Origin: Croceibacter atlanticus HTCC2559
GTDB lineage: Bacteria; Bacteroidota; Bacteroidia; Flavobacteriales; Flavobacteriaceae
Direction: 5' to 3'
Length of the DNA stretch: 64,000 bases
Assembly (NCBI RefSeq): GCF_000196315.1
Contig: NC_014230.1
Location: forward strand, 806,001-870,000
This document shows positions 27,247 through 35,868 of the stretch, piece after piece (the stretch's first letter is position 1; the number at the start of each line of letters is the position of its first letter). Both the position numbers and the translations under genes were made by a program. Under the pieces are notes generated by a model, which worked only from the letters and a program-made list of their open reading frames with translations, had not been told where the DNA came from and made no database searches.

Positions 27247-27280
27247 TCTTATCATTTGTTCAAGTTTATAAATGATAAGA
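27247..27280. promoter_or_regulatory. 11-bp inverted repeat in the hemH promoter region
   Basis: TCTTATCATTT and AAATGATAAGA form a perfect inverted repeat separated by 12 bases, ending 32 bases before the ferrochelatase ATG and just upstream of a -7-like TAATTTTA (27286-27293). The TTATCA/TGATAA halves recall Fur-type hexamers. No T run follows, and a separate terminator already ends the GIN gene. An operator for an iron or haem regulator is therefore the best guess. Confidence 0.5.
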
Positions 27281-27312
27281 AATCGTAATTTTACACTCGC
27301 TAAACTAAAGCT

Positions 27313-28377
27313 ATGAGCAAAGGTGTTTTATTGGTTAATCTGGGCTCACCAGAAAGTACCGACCCGAAAGATGTAAAAAAATACTTAGACGAATTTTTAA
27401 TGGATCCTCGAGTTATCGATGTTCCATATTGGTTTCGAGCATTCCTTGTAAAAGGTATTGTTTTAAATACAAGACCTAAGAAATCTGCAGAAGCTTACTC
27501 AAAAATTTGGTGGGAAGAAGGTTCTCCACTAATTGTATTATCTGAAAGACTTCAAGATAAAATTCAAAAGCAAACAGAAATACCTGTAGATTTAGCTATG
27601 CGCTATGGGTCTATGACTATTGAAAAAGCATTAAAGCGTCTTACAGATAAAGGAGTTAATGATATTCTTTTAGTGCCTTTGTATCCTCAGTTTGCTATGG
27701 CTACAACAGAAACTATAGAGGTATTGGCAGAGAAGCTTCGCAAAGAAAAGTTTCCACAGGTTAAACTAACAAGCCTAGCGCCATTTTATAACAAACCAGA
27801 TTATATTGAGGTGTTGTCTAGAAGCATTAAAGAAAAGCTAGACACAACAAATTATGACCATTTGTTATTTAGTTATCATGGTGTTCCAGAGCGTCATATT
27901 CGCAAAAGTGACATTACAAACTCTCATTGCCAAATAGACGGCAGTTGCTGCAAAGCTCAAAGTGATGCACATCGTTTTTGCTACCGTCACCAATGTTATG
28001 AAACGACACGATTAGTAGGAGAAGAATTAGGATTAAAGCCTGGCACATTTTCTACATCATTTCAATCTCGTTTAGGTTTTGATCCTTGGTTACAACCTTA
28101 TACAGACAGAACTATAGAGCGTATGGGTAAAGAAGGCATTAAAAATATGGCTATAGTAACACCAGCATTTGTAAGTGATTGTCTAGAAACCTTAGAAGAA
28201 ATTGCTATGGAAGGTGAAGAAATTTTCCACGAAGTAGGCGGAAAAGAATTCACTACCATTCCTTGCCTTAATGATAGAGATGATTGGGCAAAAGTAATGT
28301 CTAACTGGATTGGTAATTGGATTGAGAATCCATCTGCAATTAATACAGTAAATTTGGCTGAAACGCAAATTGCATAA
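27313..28377 (+). CDS. hemH: Ferrochelatase with an internal cysteine-rich segment
   Basis: The 354-residue enzyme starts with the family N-terminus GVLLVNLGSPE and has FSYHGVPERH (catalytic His189) and VSDCLETLEEI (Glu292). It inserts Fe2+ into protoporphyrin IX. Between about residues 200 and 230 there is an extended segment with Cys206, Cys212, Cys213, Cys223 and Cys228 (HCQIDGSCCK ... FCYRHQCYE), where E. coli-type enzymes are shorter. Some bacterial ferrochelatases bind a [2Fe-2S] cluster through such cysteines, so one may be present here (inference). The stop overlaps the MATE gene start by one base. Confidence 0.96.
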   Translation: MSKGVLLVNLGSPESTDPKDVKKYLDEFLMDPRVIDVPYWFRAFLVKGIVLNTRPKKSAEAYSKIWWEEGSPLIVLSERLQDKIQKQTEIPVDLAMRYGSMTIEKALKRLTDKGVNDILLVPLYPQFAMATTETIEVLAEKLRKEKFPQVKLTSLAPFYNKPDYIEVLSRSIKEKLDTTNYDHLLFSYHGVPERHIRKSDITNSHCQIDGSCCKAQSDAHRFCYRHQCYETTRLVGEELGLKPGTFSTSFQSRLGFDPWLQPYTDRTIERMGKEGIKNMAIVTPAFVSDCLETLEEIAMEGEEIFHEVGGKEFTTIPCLNDRDDWAKVMSNWIGNWIENPSAINTVNLAETQIA

Positions 28378-29744
28378 TGGCCAAGTTTAGTTCAGAAGAT
28401 TTAGGAACAAAGTCTATTAGCAAACTACTTATAAGACAGTCCTTACCAGCGTCTATAGGTATTTTGGTCATGTCTCTAAACATTCTGGTCGATACTATTT
28501 TTGTAGGAAACTGGATAGGTTCAATAGCTATTGCAGCAATAAATGTAGTACTTCCTGTATCTTTTTTCATCGCAGCATTAGGAATGGCAATAGGTATTGG
28601 TGGCTCATCTATTATATCTAGAGCATTAGGAGCAAACAATAAAAAAAGAGCCCTCAAGACATTTGGAAATCAGATTACGGTTACACTTTTACTAACCGTT
28701 TCCATGGTGATTTTAGGCTTAGTATTTATAAATGATCTTATTCCTGCATTTGGTGGTAAGGGCGATATTTTTGAACCTGCAAAAATTTACTATAAAATTG
28801 TATTATATGGTGTGCCCATACTTGCGTTAAGTATGATGGGAAACAACGTCATACGCGCAGAAGGCAAGCCAAAGTTTGCAATGATTGCAATGATTATACC
28901 ATCAGTTGGAAACTTGGTTTTAGACTACGTATTTATTAACCTGCTAGATATGGGTATGTATGGAGCAGGATTGGCAACTACGGTATCTTACGTGCTTTGT
29001 TTTGCCTATATATTGTATTTCTTTTTATCTAAACATTCTGAGTTACGTATAAGCCTTTCAGATTTTGGCTTAAATATGCCAATTCTTAAAGAAATGTCTG
29101 CTTTAGGATTTGTCACATTAGCTAGACAGGCTGTAGTGAGTATCACCTATCTTTTAATGAATAATATTTTATTCGATTTGGGAGGAGAGTCTTCTGTGGC
29201 TGTGTATGCAATTATTGGAAGAATGCTAATGTTTGCCTTATTTCCTGTACTAGGTGTTACGCAAGGTTTCCTGCCTATAGCTGGTTATAATTATGGAGCA
29301 TATAAGTTTCCTAGAGTACGAGAAAGTATAAACAAAGCGATATTATACGCCGGTGTTTTAGGATTATTTGTATTTGCATTTATAATGATTTTCCCTACAG
29401 AAATAGTATCCGTATTTACAGATGATGAACGTGTGCTAACAGATACACCAACAGCAATGCGCATTGTATTTATGGCTGTGCCTATAATAGGAATCCAATT
29501 AATTGGCTCTGCTTATTTTCAAGCTATAGGAAAAGCTATTCCAGCACTTTTATTAACCCTAACACGCCAAGGCTTCTTTTTTATACCGTTAGTTTTAATA
29601 CTTCCTAACTATTTTGGAGAAATTGGTGTCTGGATAAGCTTTCCAATTGCAGATGTGTTGTCTACAATTGTTACTGGTATATTTTTAAACAGAGAGATCA
29701 GAACTAAGTTGATTCCTAAGTCCTCTAACTTAAAGATAGACTAA
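28377..29744 (+). CDS. MATE-family efflux transporter
   Basis: The 455-residue protein has twelve predicted membrane helices in two homologous halves. It begins ISKLLIRQSLPASIGILVMS and has MNNILFDLGGESSVAVYAIIGR opening the second half and VTQGFLPIAGYNYGA, both typical of MATE transporters. These export cationic drugs or metabolites using a Na+ or H+ gradient. The one-base overlap with hemH implies translational coupling, so a porphyrin-related export role is conceivable but not shown by the sequence. Confidence 0.92.
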   Translation: MAKFSSEDLGTKSISKLLIRQSLPASIGILVMSLNILVDTIFVGNWIGSIAIAAINVVLPVSFFIAALGMAIGIGGSSIISRALGANNKKRALKTFGNQITVTLLLTVSMVILGLVFINDLIPAFGGKGDIFEPAKIYYKIVLYGVPILALSMMGNNVIRAEGKPKFAMIAMIIPSVGNLVLDYVFINLLDMGMYGAGLATTVSYVLCFAYILYFFLSKHSELRISLSDFGLNMPILKEMSALGFVTLARQAVVSITYLLMNNILFDLGGESSVAVYAIIGRMLMFALFPVLGVTQGFLPIAGYNYGAYKFPRVRESINKAILYAGVLGLFVFAFIMIFPTEIVSVFTDDERVLTDTPTAMRIVFMAVPIIGIQLIGSAYFQAIGKAIPALLLTLTRQGFFFIPLVLILPNYFGEIGVWISFPIADVLSTIVTGIFLNREIRTKLIPKSSNLKID

Positions 29745-29788
29745 CGTATTTTCTGTATATTTAGACTTTAATCTTCTAAGTATTACCA

Positions 29789-32700
29789 ATGAATTATTCA
29801 ACCAAAATTCTATTTCTCCTAACCACTTTATTCTGTTCATTTTTTTCTGAAGCTCAAACTGTCAACGAAGACCTATATGACGCATTAGAGTATCGCTTAA
29901 TTGGCCCTTTTCGCGGTGGTCGTAGTGCCGCAGTAACTGGCGTGCCAGACCAACCTAATCTGTTCTATTTTGGGGCAACTGGTGGTGGCGTTTGGAAAAC
30001 CTTAAATGGAGGTCGCACTTGGGAAAATATTTCTGATGGCTACTTTGGTGGCTCTGTCGGTTCTATTTCTGTTGCTGAAAGTGATAAAAATGTTATCTAC
30101 GTTGGTGGTGGCGAGAAGACCGTTCGTGGTAATGTTTCCTCAGGTTATGGTGTGTGGAAGAGTGTTGATGCTGGTAAAACTTGGAAAGCATCAGGATTAG
30201 ATAAAAGCCGACATATCTCCAGAATTCGCATTCACCCTAAAAATCCAGACATTGTTTACGCTGCTGTTATGGGTAACCTTTACAAAGGCACACAGGAACG
30301 TGGCGTTTATAAAAGTACAGATGGTGGAAAAACCTGGACTAAAAAACTTTTCGCCAATGAAGATGCAGGTGCAGTCGATTTAACCTTTGATCCAAACAAT
30401 CCACGAATTTTATACGCATCAACTTGGAATATCCGCAGAACACCATACAGTTTAAGTTCTGGTGGTGATGGTTCTGCACTTTGGAAAAGTACCGATGAAG
30501 GTGAAACGTGGACAGAAATTTCAAAAATGAAAGGTTTTCCTGAAGGTACTTTAGGTATTATTGGTGTGACGGTTTCCCCAGTAAATTCAGAACGTGTTTG
30601 GGCTATTGTCGAGCATAAAGATAAAGGCGGCTTATACCGAAGTGAAGATGGTGGCGAATCGTGGAGCCAAGTGAATGACGAGCGAAAAATTCGTCAACGT
30701 GCTTGGTATTACACAAGAGTCTATGCCGATACACAAGATGAAGATGTGGTGTATGTGTTAAATGTGCGCTACCACAAATCAGAAAACGGCGGAAAATCTT
30801 TTGAAACCTACAACGCGCCGCACGGCGACCATCACGATTTATGGATTGCGCCAAATGACCCAACTCGAATGATTATTGGTGATGATGGTGGCGCACAAGT
30901 GACTTATGATGGTGGCGAAACTTGGAGCACCTATCACAATCAGCCAACGTCGCAGTTTTATCGTGTGACGACAGACAATTCATTTCCATATCGCATTTAT
31001 GCTGCACAACAAGATAACAGCACAGTAAGAATTCCTCACAGGACTGAAGGCCGCTCGATTTCAGAGGACGACTGGGAGTCTACTGCTGGTGGTGAAAGTG
31101 CTCATATTGCAGTTGACCCAGAAAATAATGACATTGTTTACGGCGGAAGTTATGACGGTTTTCTAACAAGAGTGAATCACGACAAAAACACGGTGCGAAG
31201 CATTAGTGTTTGGCCAGACAATCCTATGGGACACGGCGCTGAGGATATGAAATATCGCTTTCAATGGAATTTCCCTATTGAATTCAGCAAGCATAATCCT
31301 GATAGGTTGTATACCTTTTCAAATCGCGTACACGTTACTGAAGATGAAGGGCAAAGCTGGAAAGTAATTTCGCCAGATTTAACCCGAAACGACCCAGAAA
31401 AGTTGAAATCTTCTGGAGGTCCAATTACGCAAGACAACACATCTGTAGAATATTATTGTACGATTTTCGCTGCTCAAGAAAGCCCGTTAAAGGAAGGCTT
31501 GCTTTGGGTTGGTAGTGATGATGGTTTGGTGCACGTGACCAGAAATGGTGGAGAGACTTGGGATAACGTGACGCCGAAGAATATGCCAGAATGGACAATG
31601 ATTAACAGTATTGAACCAAGTGCATTTGATGAAGGTACGTGCTATGTTGCAGGAACGCGATACAAATGGGGAGATTTTCAGCCTTACTTATATAAGACTA
31701 CAGATTACGGGAAGTCTTGGACTAAGATAACAAACGGTATCAACGAAGAGCATTTTACAAGAGTACTTCGTGAAGACCCGAAACAAAAGGGATTACTATA
31801 TGCAGGAACAGAAACAGGAATGTACATTTCGTTTAACGATGGTAAAAACTGGAACCCATTTCAGTTGAATTTACCAATAGTTCCTATTACAGATTTAACC
31901 ATAAAAGACAACAATCTAATTGTCGCAACACAAGGTCGAGGCTTATGGATAATTGATGATTTGAGTGTTATTCATCAGGCGATGAAAATGAGCAATAAAG
32001 ATGTTGCTTTAATGAAGCCGAAGCCAACGTACAGAATGCAAGGTGGAAGTCGTGAAGGCTCCTTGACTTCAGGAACAAATCATCCAAGTGGTGTGATGAC
32101 GTATTTCTATCTGAAGAATTATGATGAGAAAAAGGACACGATTTCAGTGACCTATTTAAATAAACAGAATGACACGTTGAAGAGTTTCAGCAACCATTCA
32201 AAGAAAGATAAGTTAGACGTAGAACAAGGTGCGAATCTGACAACTTGGGATACACGTAGCAAAGGTGCTGAGGTTTTAGACGGAATGATTTTATGGTGGG
32301 CAAATCTAGATGCGCCAAGAGCCTATCCAGATACTTACAAAGTTAGATTGAATGTTAACGGAAAAGATGAAGAACAATCGTTTGAAATCATTCCAAACCC
32401 AAACAGTGAGTCTACTGCTGCAGATATGAAAGCGCAGTATGAGTTTATTAGCGATGTTAATGAAACGGTAGATAAAGCGCACAAATCCATAAAGAATATT
32501 CGAGCGATTAATAAGCAATTGAAAGATTTTCAAGAGCAGTATAAGGATGATGAACGCACAAAAGAGTTGAGAGAAAAAGCTAAAAAACTTCAAGACGATT
32601 TTACCGCTATTGAAGAAGCGTTATACCAAACCAAAAACCGAAGCGGACAAGACCCTTTAAATTTTCCAATCAAGTTGACGAACAAATTAGGACACTTAAA

Positions 32701-32887
32701 CAGCTTAGTAGGAATGGGTGATTTTGCACCAACAGAGCAAGACAAAGCCGTAAAACGTGAACTAGAACAACAAATAAATGCAGAGTTGGTGAAGTTTGAC
32801 AATTTGGTGACGCAAGAGATTTCAGAATTCAATACACAGTTTAATAATTTGAAGTTGAATTATTTATTTGTTGAGGATAAGGAGTAA
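29789..32887 (+). CDS. Secreted BNR/Asp-box beta-propeller protein (VPS10/sortilin-like)
   Basis: The 1032-residue protein has a signal peptide (ending FFSEAQ, about residue 23) and a large propeller region. It opens with LIGPFRGGRSAAVTGVP and carries about ten Asp-box turns of the form S/T-x-D-x-G-x-T-W (TLNGGRTW, SVDAGKTW, STDGGKTW, STDEGETW, SEDGGESW, TYDGGETW, TEDEGQSW, TRNGGETW, TTDYGKSW, SFNDGKNW). A helical C-terminal part (about 860-1032) is charged and coiled. Related proteins are called glycosyl hydrolase or sortilin-like, but catalysis is unproven. GC content is clearly higher than in neighbours (30 of 60 bases at 30781-30840 against 19 of 60 at 28381-28440), hinting at a different history. 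Confidence 0.9.
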   Translation: MNYSTKILFLLTTLFCSFFSEAQTVNEDLYDALEYRLIGPFRGGRSAAVTGVPDQPNLFYFGATGGGVWKTLNGGRTWENISDGYFGGSVGSISVAESDKNVIYVGGGEKTVRGNVSSGYGVWKSVDAGKTWKASGLDKSRHISRIRIHPKNPDIVYAAVMGNLYKGTQERGVYKSTDGGKTWTKKLFANEDAGAVDLTFDPNNPRILYASTWNIRRTPYSLSSGGDGSALWKSTDEGETWTEISKMKGFPEGTLGIIGVTVSPVNSERVWAIVEHKDKGGLYRSEDGGESWSQVNDERKIRQRAWYYTRVYADTQDEDVVYVLNVRYHKSENGGKSFETYNAPHGDHHDLWIAPNDPTRMIIGDDGGAQVTYDGGETWSTYHNQPTSQFYRVTTDNSFPYRIYAAQQDNSTVRIPHRTEGRSISEDDWESTAGGESAHIAVDPENNDIVYGGSYDGFLTRVNHDKNTVRSISVWPDNPMGHGAEDMKYRFQWNFPIEFSKHNPDRLYTFSNRVHVTEDEGQSWKVISPDLTRNDPEKLKSSGGPITQDNTSVEYYCTIFAAQESPLKEGLLWVGSDDGLVHVTRNGGETWDNVTPKNMPEWTMINSIEPSAFDEGTCYVAGTRYKWGDFQPYLYKTTDYGKSWTKITNGINEEHFTRVLREDPKQKGLLYAGTETGMYISFNDGKNWNPFQLNLPIVPITDLTIKDNNLIVATQGRGLWIIDDLSVIHQAMKMSNKDVALMKPKPTYRMQGGSREGSLTSGTNHPSGVMTYFYLKNYDEKKDTISVTYLNKQNDTLKSFSNHSKKDKLDVEQGANLTTWDTRSKGAEVLDGMILWWANLDAPRAYPDTYKVRLNVNGKDEEQSFEIIPNPNSESTAADMKAQYEFISDVNETVDKAHKSIKNIRAINKQLKDFQEQYKDDERTKELREKAKKLQDDFTAIEEALYQTKNRSGQDPLNFPIKLTNKLGHLNSLVGMGDFAPTEQDKAVKRELEQQINAELVKFDNLVTQEISEFNTQFNNLKLNYLFVEDKE

Positions 32888-32972
32888 AAGCAAAATACTA
32901 ATTCGAGCAATAACCTAAAAAGCACTAAAGGCAGATCTTCTATCAAAAAGAGTCTTGCCTATATAAATACAT

Positions 32973-33521
32973 ATGGAATATTACCTTTATATAAAAAGTC
33001 TGCATCTTATATTCGTTATCACGTGGTTTGCAGGACTGTTCTACATTCCGCGATTGTTTGTGTATCAAATAGAAGCCTTCAGCAAAGATGAGCCAGAAAA
33101 ATCTATTTTGGGCAAGCAACTTAAGCTTATGGCAAAACGATTATGGTTTATAATCACGTGGCCATCTGCGGTACTTGCTGTGCTATTTGCGCTGGTTTTA
33201 CTTCATCTTCAACCAGGACTGCTTTCATTACCTTGGATGCAGGTTAAGCTTGGCTTTGTTGTTTTACTTATTGCTTATCATGTAAAATGTCATTTAATAT
33301 TTAAGGAGTTACAAATCGATGTGGTAAAATGGACAAGTAATCACATGAGATTATGGAATGAAGGATCAACAATCATTCTGTTTTCAGTAATATTCTTAGT
33401 TATTGTAAGAGATGCTGTAAACTGGGTTTATGGCGTAATAGGCATCATTTTATTTTCTGTAATCTTAATGCTTGGTTTTAAAATGTACAAACGCATAAGA
33501 GAAAAAAATCCAGAGGCGTAA
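32973..33521 (+). CDS. hemJ: Protoporphyrinogen oxidase HemJ
   Basis: The 182-residue integral membrane protein begins MEYYLYIKSLHLIFVITWFAG and continues LFYIPRLFVYQIEA, the diagnostic HemJ start with its conserved His and Arg. LPWMQVKLGFVVLLIAYHVKCH carries the conserved Lys. It has four to five membrane helices. HemJ oxidises protoporphyrinogen IX to protoporphyrin IX, the step between HemF and HemH, and is a haem-binding membrane enzyme. It completes the aerobic route in this window. It is 85 bases after the BNR gene, so its promoter may lie in that gap. Confidence 0.93.
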   Translation: MEYYLYIKSLHLIFVITWFAGLFYIPRLFVYQIEAFSKDEPEKSILGKQLKLMAKRLWFIITWPSAVLAVLFALVLLHLQPGLLSLPWMQVKLGFVVLLIAYHVKCHLIFKELQIDVVKWTSNHMRLWNEGSTIILFSVIFLVIVRDAVNWVYGVIGIILFSVILMLGFKMYKRIREKNPEA

Positions 33522-33551
33522 TTGGCGTTATAATTGATATAAATTTTCCCT

Positions 33552-35009
33552 ATGAAGCATTTTAAATTGTCTTTAAGACGTCGCATTTTCATCTTTATGA
33601 TCCTATTGGTATTGGGAGCATCTATACTAATTGCAGGTGTTACAATTTATCAATATAAAGAAGAAAGTGAAGACTATCACAGAGACCGTTTAGAGCGAAA
33701 AGAAGAAGCCATAAGAGAGAATATTAATTTTGTACTAAGGAGTACAACCTATGAGATAACACCAGAAAATATTGCCTTAATCTTTAAAGAGCGTAATAAG
33801 ATTTATGAGATGTCTCAGGTACATAACTTACCATTAAATATATATTCTTTAGAAGGCAACTTGCTTTTAAAATCGAAGGAGAGCTTCTTTAAAGACTCAA
33901 CAGATATACAGATTAAAGCAGAAATACTAGAAGATCTTTCAACATCTGTAGATAAACGGTTTATATTAAAGAGTGAGCGTAATGGCGAAAAGTTTCAATC
34001 TTCTTTCACCTATATAACAGACAATAAATTTAGGCCACTAGCCATTTTAAATTTACCCTACTTAGAGGAAGACGACTTTTTAAATAAAGAGCTGGCAGAG
34101 TTTTTATTACGCTTAGGAGAAGTATACTTGCTTATGTTAGTTGTAGCCATAGCACTTTCCTATTTTTTATCCAGATACATAACCCGTTCGCTTAAAACAA
34201 TTTCAGATAAAATAACAGAGACACGACTTAATAAGCGAAATGCTAAGATTGAGATAAATGATGCTAGCGAGGAAATTTACACTTTAGTAAATGCCTATAA
34301 CAGTATGATTGATGAGCTGGAAGGAAGTGCAGCAAAACTAGCCACTAGCGAGCGCGAAGCAGCTTGGAGAGAAATGGCAAAACAGGTTGCTCACGAGATT
34401 AAAAATCCGTTAACACCAATGCGTCTTAGTGTACAGAGTTTTCAAAGAAAATTTGATCCTCAAGATCCAGAAATTAATCATAAAGTAGAAGAGTACTCTA
34501 ATACACTTATTCAACAAATTGATACAATGAGTAGTATTGCCTCTGCATTTTCCAATTTTGCGAAAATGCCAGCGCAACAATCTGAAACATTAAACGTCTC
34601 AAAGATTGTAAAATTAGCGCTAGATATTTTTAACGAAGATTATATCGAGTTTCAAACAGAAGATGAAGAAATCTTAGCAAAATTTGATCGTACTCAACTT
34701 ATACGTGTAGTTACCAACTTAGTTAAAAATGCTATTCAGGCTACAGAAGAGCAAGAAAACCCTATGATAAAAGTAGATGTCTCTCAGGATAATTATTACG
34801 TTTGTATTGCGGTACAGGATAATGGTGTAGGAATTCCAGAAGACAACAAGCCTAAAGTTTTTGAACCTAAGTTTACCACCAAGAATAGCGGTATGGGCTT
34901 AGGATTAGCAATGGTCAAGAATATTGTGGAAACCTTTAAAGGAACCATTACCTTTGAGTCTCAAGAACACATAGGAACAACATTTAGAATTAAATTTCCA
35001 AAACATTAA
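33552..35009 (+). CDS. NtrY-like membrane sensor histidine kinase
   Basis: The 485-residue protein has a membrane helix at about 12-31, a periplasmic sensor region to about 185, a second helix (LYLLMLVVAIALSYFLS, about 191-207), a HAMP linker, and a HisKA box EMAKQVAHEIKNPLTPMRLS with the phospho-accepting His near residue 282. The ATPase motifs are NLVKNAIQAT, VQDNGVGIP and GMGLGLAMVKNI. The HEIKNPLTP form is typical of NtrY-type kinases. No response regulator gene lies next to it, so its partner is elsewhere. It is 30 bases after hemJ and 4 bases before the enoyl-CoA hydratase gene. Confidence 0.93.
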   Translation: MKHFKLSLRRRIFIFMILLVLGASILIAGVTIYQYKEESEDYHRDRLERKEEAIRENINFVLRSTTYEITPENIALIFKERNKIYEMSQVHNLPLNIYSLEGNLLLKSKESFFKDSTDIQIKAEILEDLSTSVDKRFILKSERNGEKFQSSFTYITDNKFRPLAILNLPYLEEDDFLNKELAEFLLRLGEVYLLMLVVAIALSYFLSRYITRSLKTISDKITETRLNKRNAKIEINDASEEIYTLVNAYNSMIDELEGSAAKLATSEREAAWREMAKQVAHEIKNPLTPMRLSVQSFQRKFDPQDPEINHKVEEYSNTLIQQIDTMSSIASAFSNFAKMPAQQSETLNVSKIVKLALDIFNEDYIEFQTEDEEILAKFDRTQLIRVVTNLVKNAIQATEEQENPMIKVDVSQDNYYVCIAVQDNGVGIPEDNKPKVFEPKFTTKNSGMGLGLAMVKNIVETFKGTITFESQEHIGTTFRIKFPKH

Positions 35010-35013
35010 AACT

Positions 35014-35796
35014 ATGAATTACGAAAATATTACAGTAGAGTTTAAAAATAACATTACCTACATTACTATAAACAGACCTAAAAAGCTTAACGCACTTAAT
35101 AGAGATACTATACAAGAACTTCACGAAGCATTTACTGAAGCAGATGAAGACAAAGACACTAAAGTTGTTATTATTACAGGATCTGGTGATAAAGCTTTTG
35201 TTGCTGGAGCGGATATTAGTGAGTTTGCAGATTTTTCTATTGAAAAAGGAAAAGAGTTGGCTGCAAAAGGACAAGAACTTCTTTTTAATGTAGTCGCTAA
35301 CTTAGGAACACCAGTTATTGCAGCCGTAAATGGATTTGCACTTGGTGGCGGTTTAGAGCTAGCTATGGCAGCACACTTTAGAATAGCAAGCGACAATGCT
35401 AAAATGGGATTGCCAGAAGTAAGTTTAGGTGTTATACCTGGTTATGGTGGCACACAACGCTTACCACAATTGGTAGGAAAAGGGCGCGCCATGGAAATGA
35501 TTATGACAGCTGGCATGGTAGATGCTAACCAAGCATTACAGTACGGTCTTGTAAATCATGTAACAACAGCAGAAGAGTTAATGCCACTTGCAGAAAAGCT
35601 TGCTGGCAAAATCATGAAAAACTCAACCGTAGCCATTAAAGCAGCAATTGCAGCTGTTAATGCCAATTACGAAGATGGTGTAAATGGCTTTAATGTAGAA
35701 GTAGAGCAATTTGGAAAAAGCTTTGGAACAGAAGATTTTACTGAAGGAACTACTGCATTCTTAAACAAAAGAAAACCTGAGTTTCCAGGTAAATAA
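35014..35796 (+). CDS. Enoyl-CoA hydratase/isomerase family protein
   Basis: The 260-residue protein is a standard crotonase: an oxyanion-hole segment FVAGADISEFADF (about residue 66), NGFALGGGLELAMAAHFRIA, and GLPEVSLGVIPGYGGTQRL carrying an active-site Glu. It should hydrate short-chain 2-enoyl-CoA in fatty acid or amino acid breakdown; the exact substrate is open. It starts 4 bases after the sensor kinase stop and ends at a strong hairpin. Confidence 0.93.
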   Translation: MNYENITVEFKNNITYITINRPKKLNALNRDTIQELHEAFTEADEDKDTKVVIITGSGDKAFVAGADISEFADFSIEKGKELAAKGQELLFNVVANLGTPVIAAVNGFALGGGLELAMAAHFRIASDNAKMGLPEVSLGVIPGYGGTQRLPQLVGKGRAMEMIMTAGMVDANQALQYGLVNHVTTAEELMPLAEKLAGKIMKNSTVAIKAAIAAVNANYEDGVNGFNVEVEQFGKSFGTEDFTEGTTAFLNKRKPEFPGK

Positions 35797-35820
35797 GCTC
35801 ATCAATATTTCAATTTGTAG

Positions 35821-35852
35821 GTAAGCTTCAAAATGCTAATTTTGAAGCTTAC
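35821..35852 (+). terminator. Terminator-like hairpin after the enoyl-CoA hydratase gene
   Basis: GTAAGCTTCAAAAT and ATTTTGAAGCTTAC form a perfect 14-bp stem with a GCTA loop, 24 bases after the stop. The 3' side lacks a long T run, so termination strength is uncertain. It also contains an ATG (35833) that would be a false start for the next gene. Confidence 0.6.
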
Positions 35853-35868
35853 TCCTAAAACCTTCATT

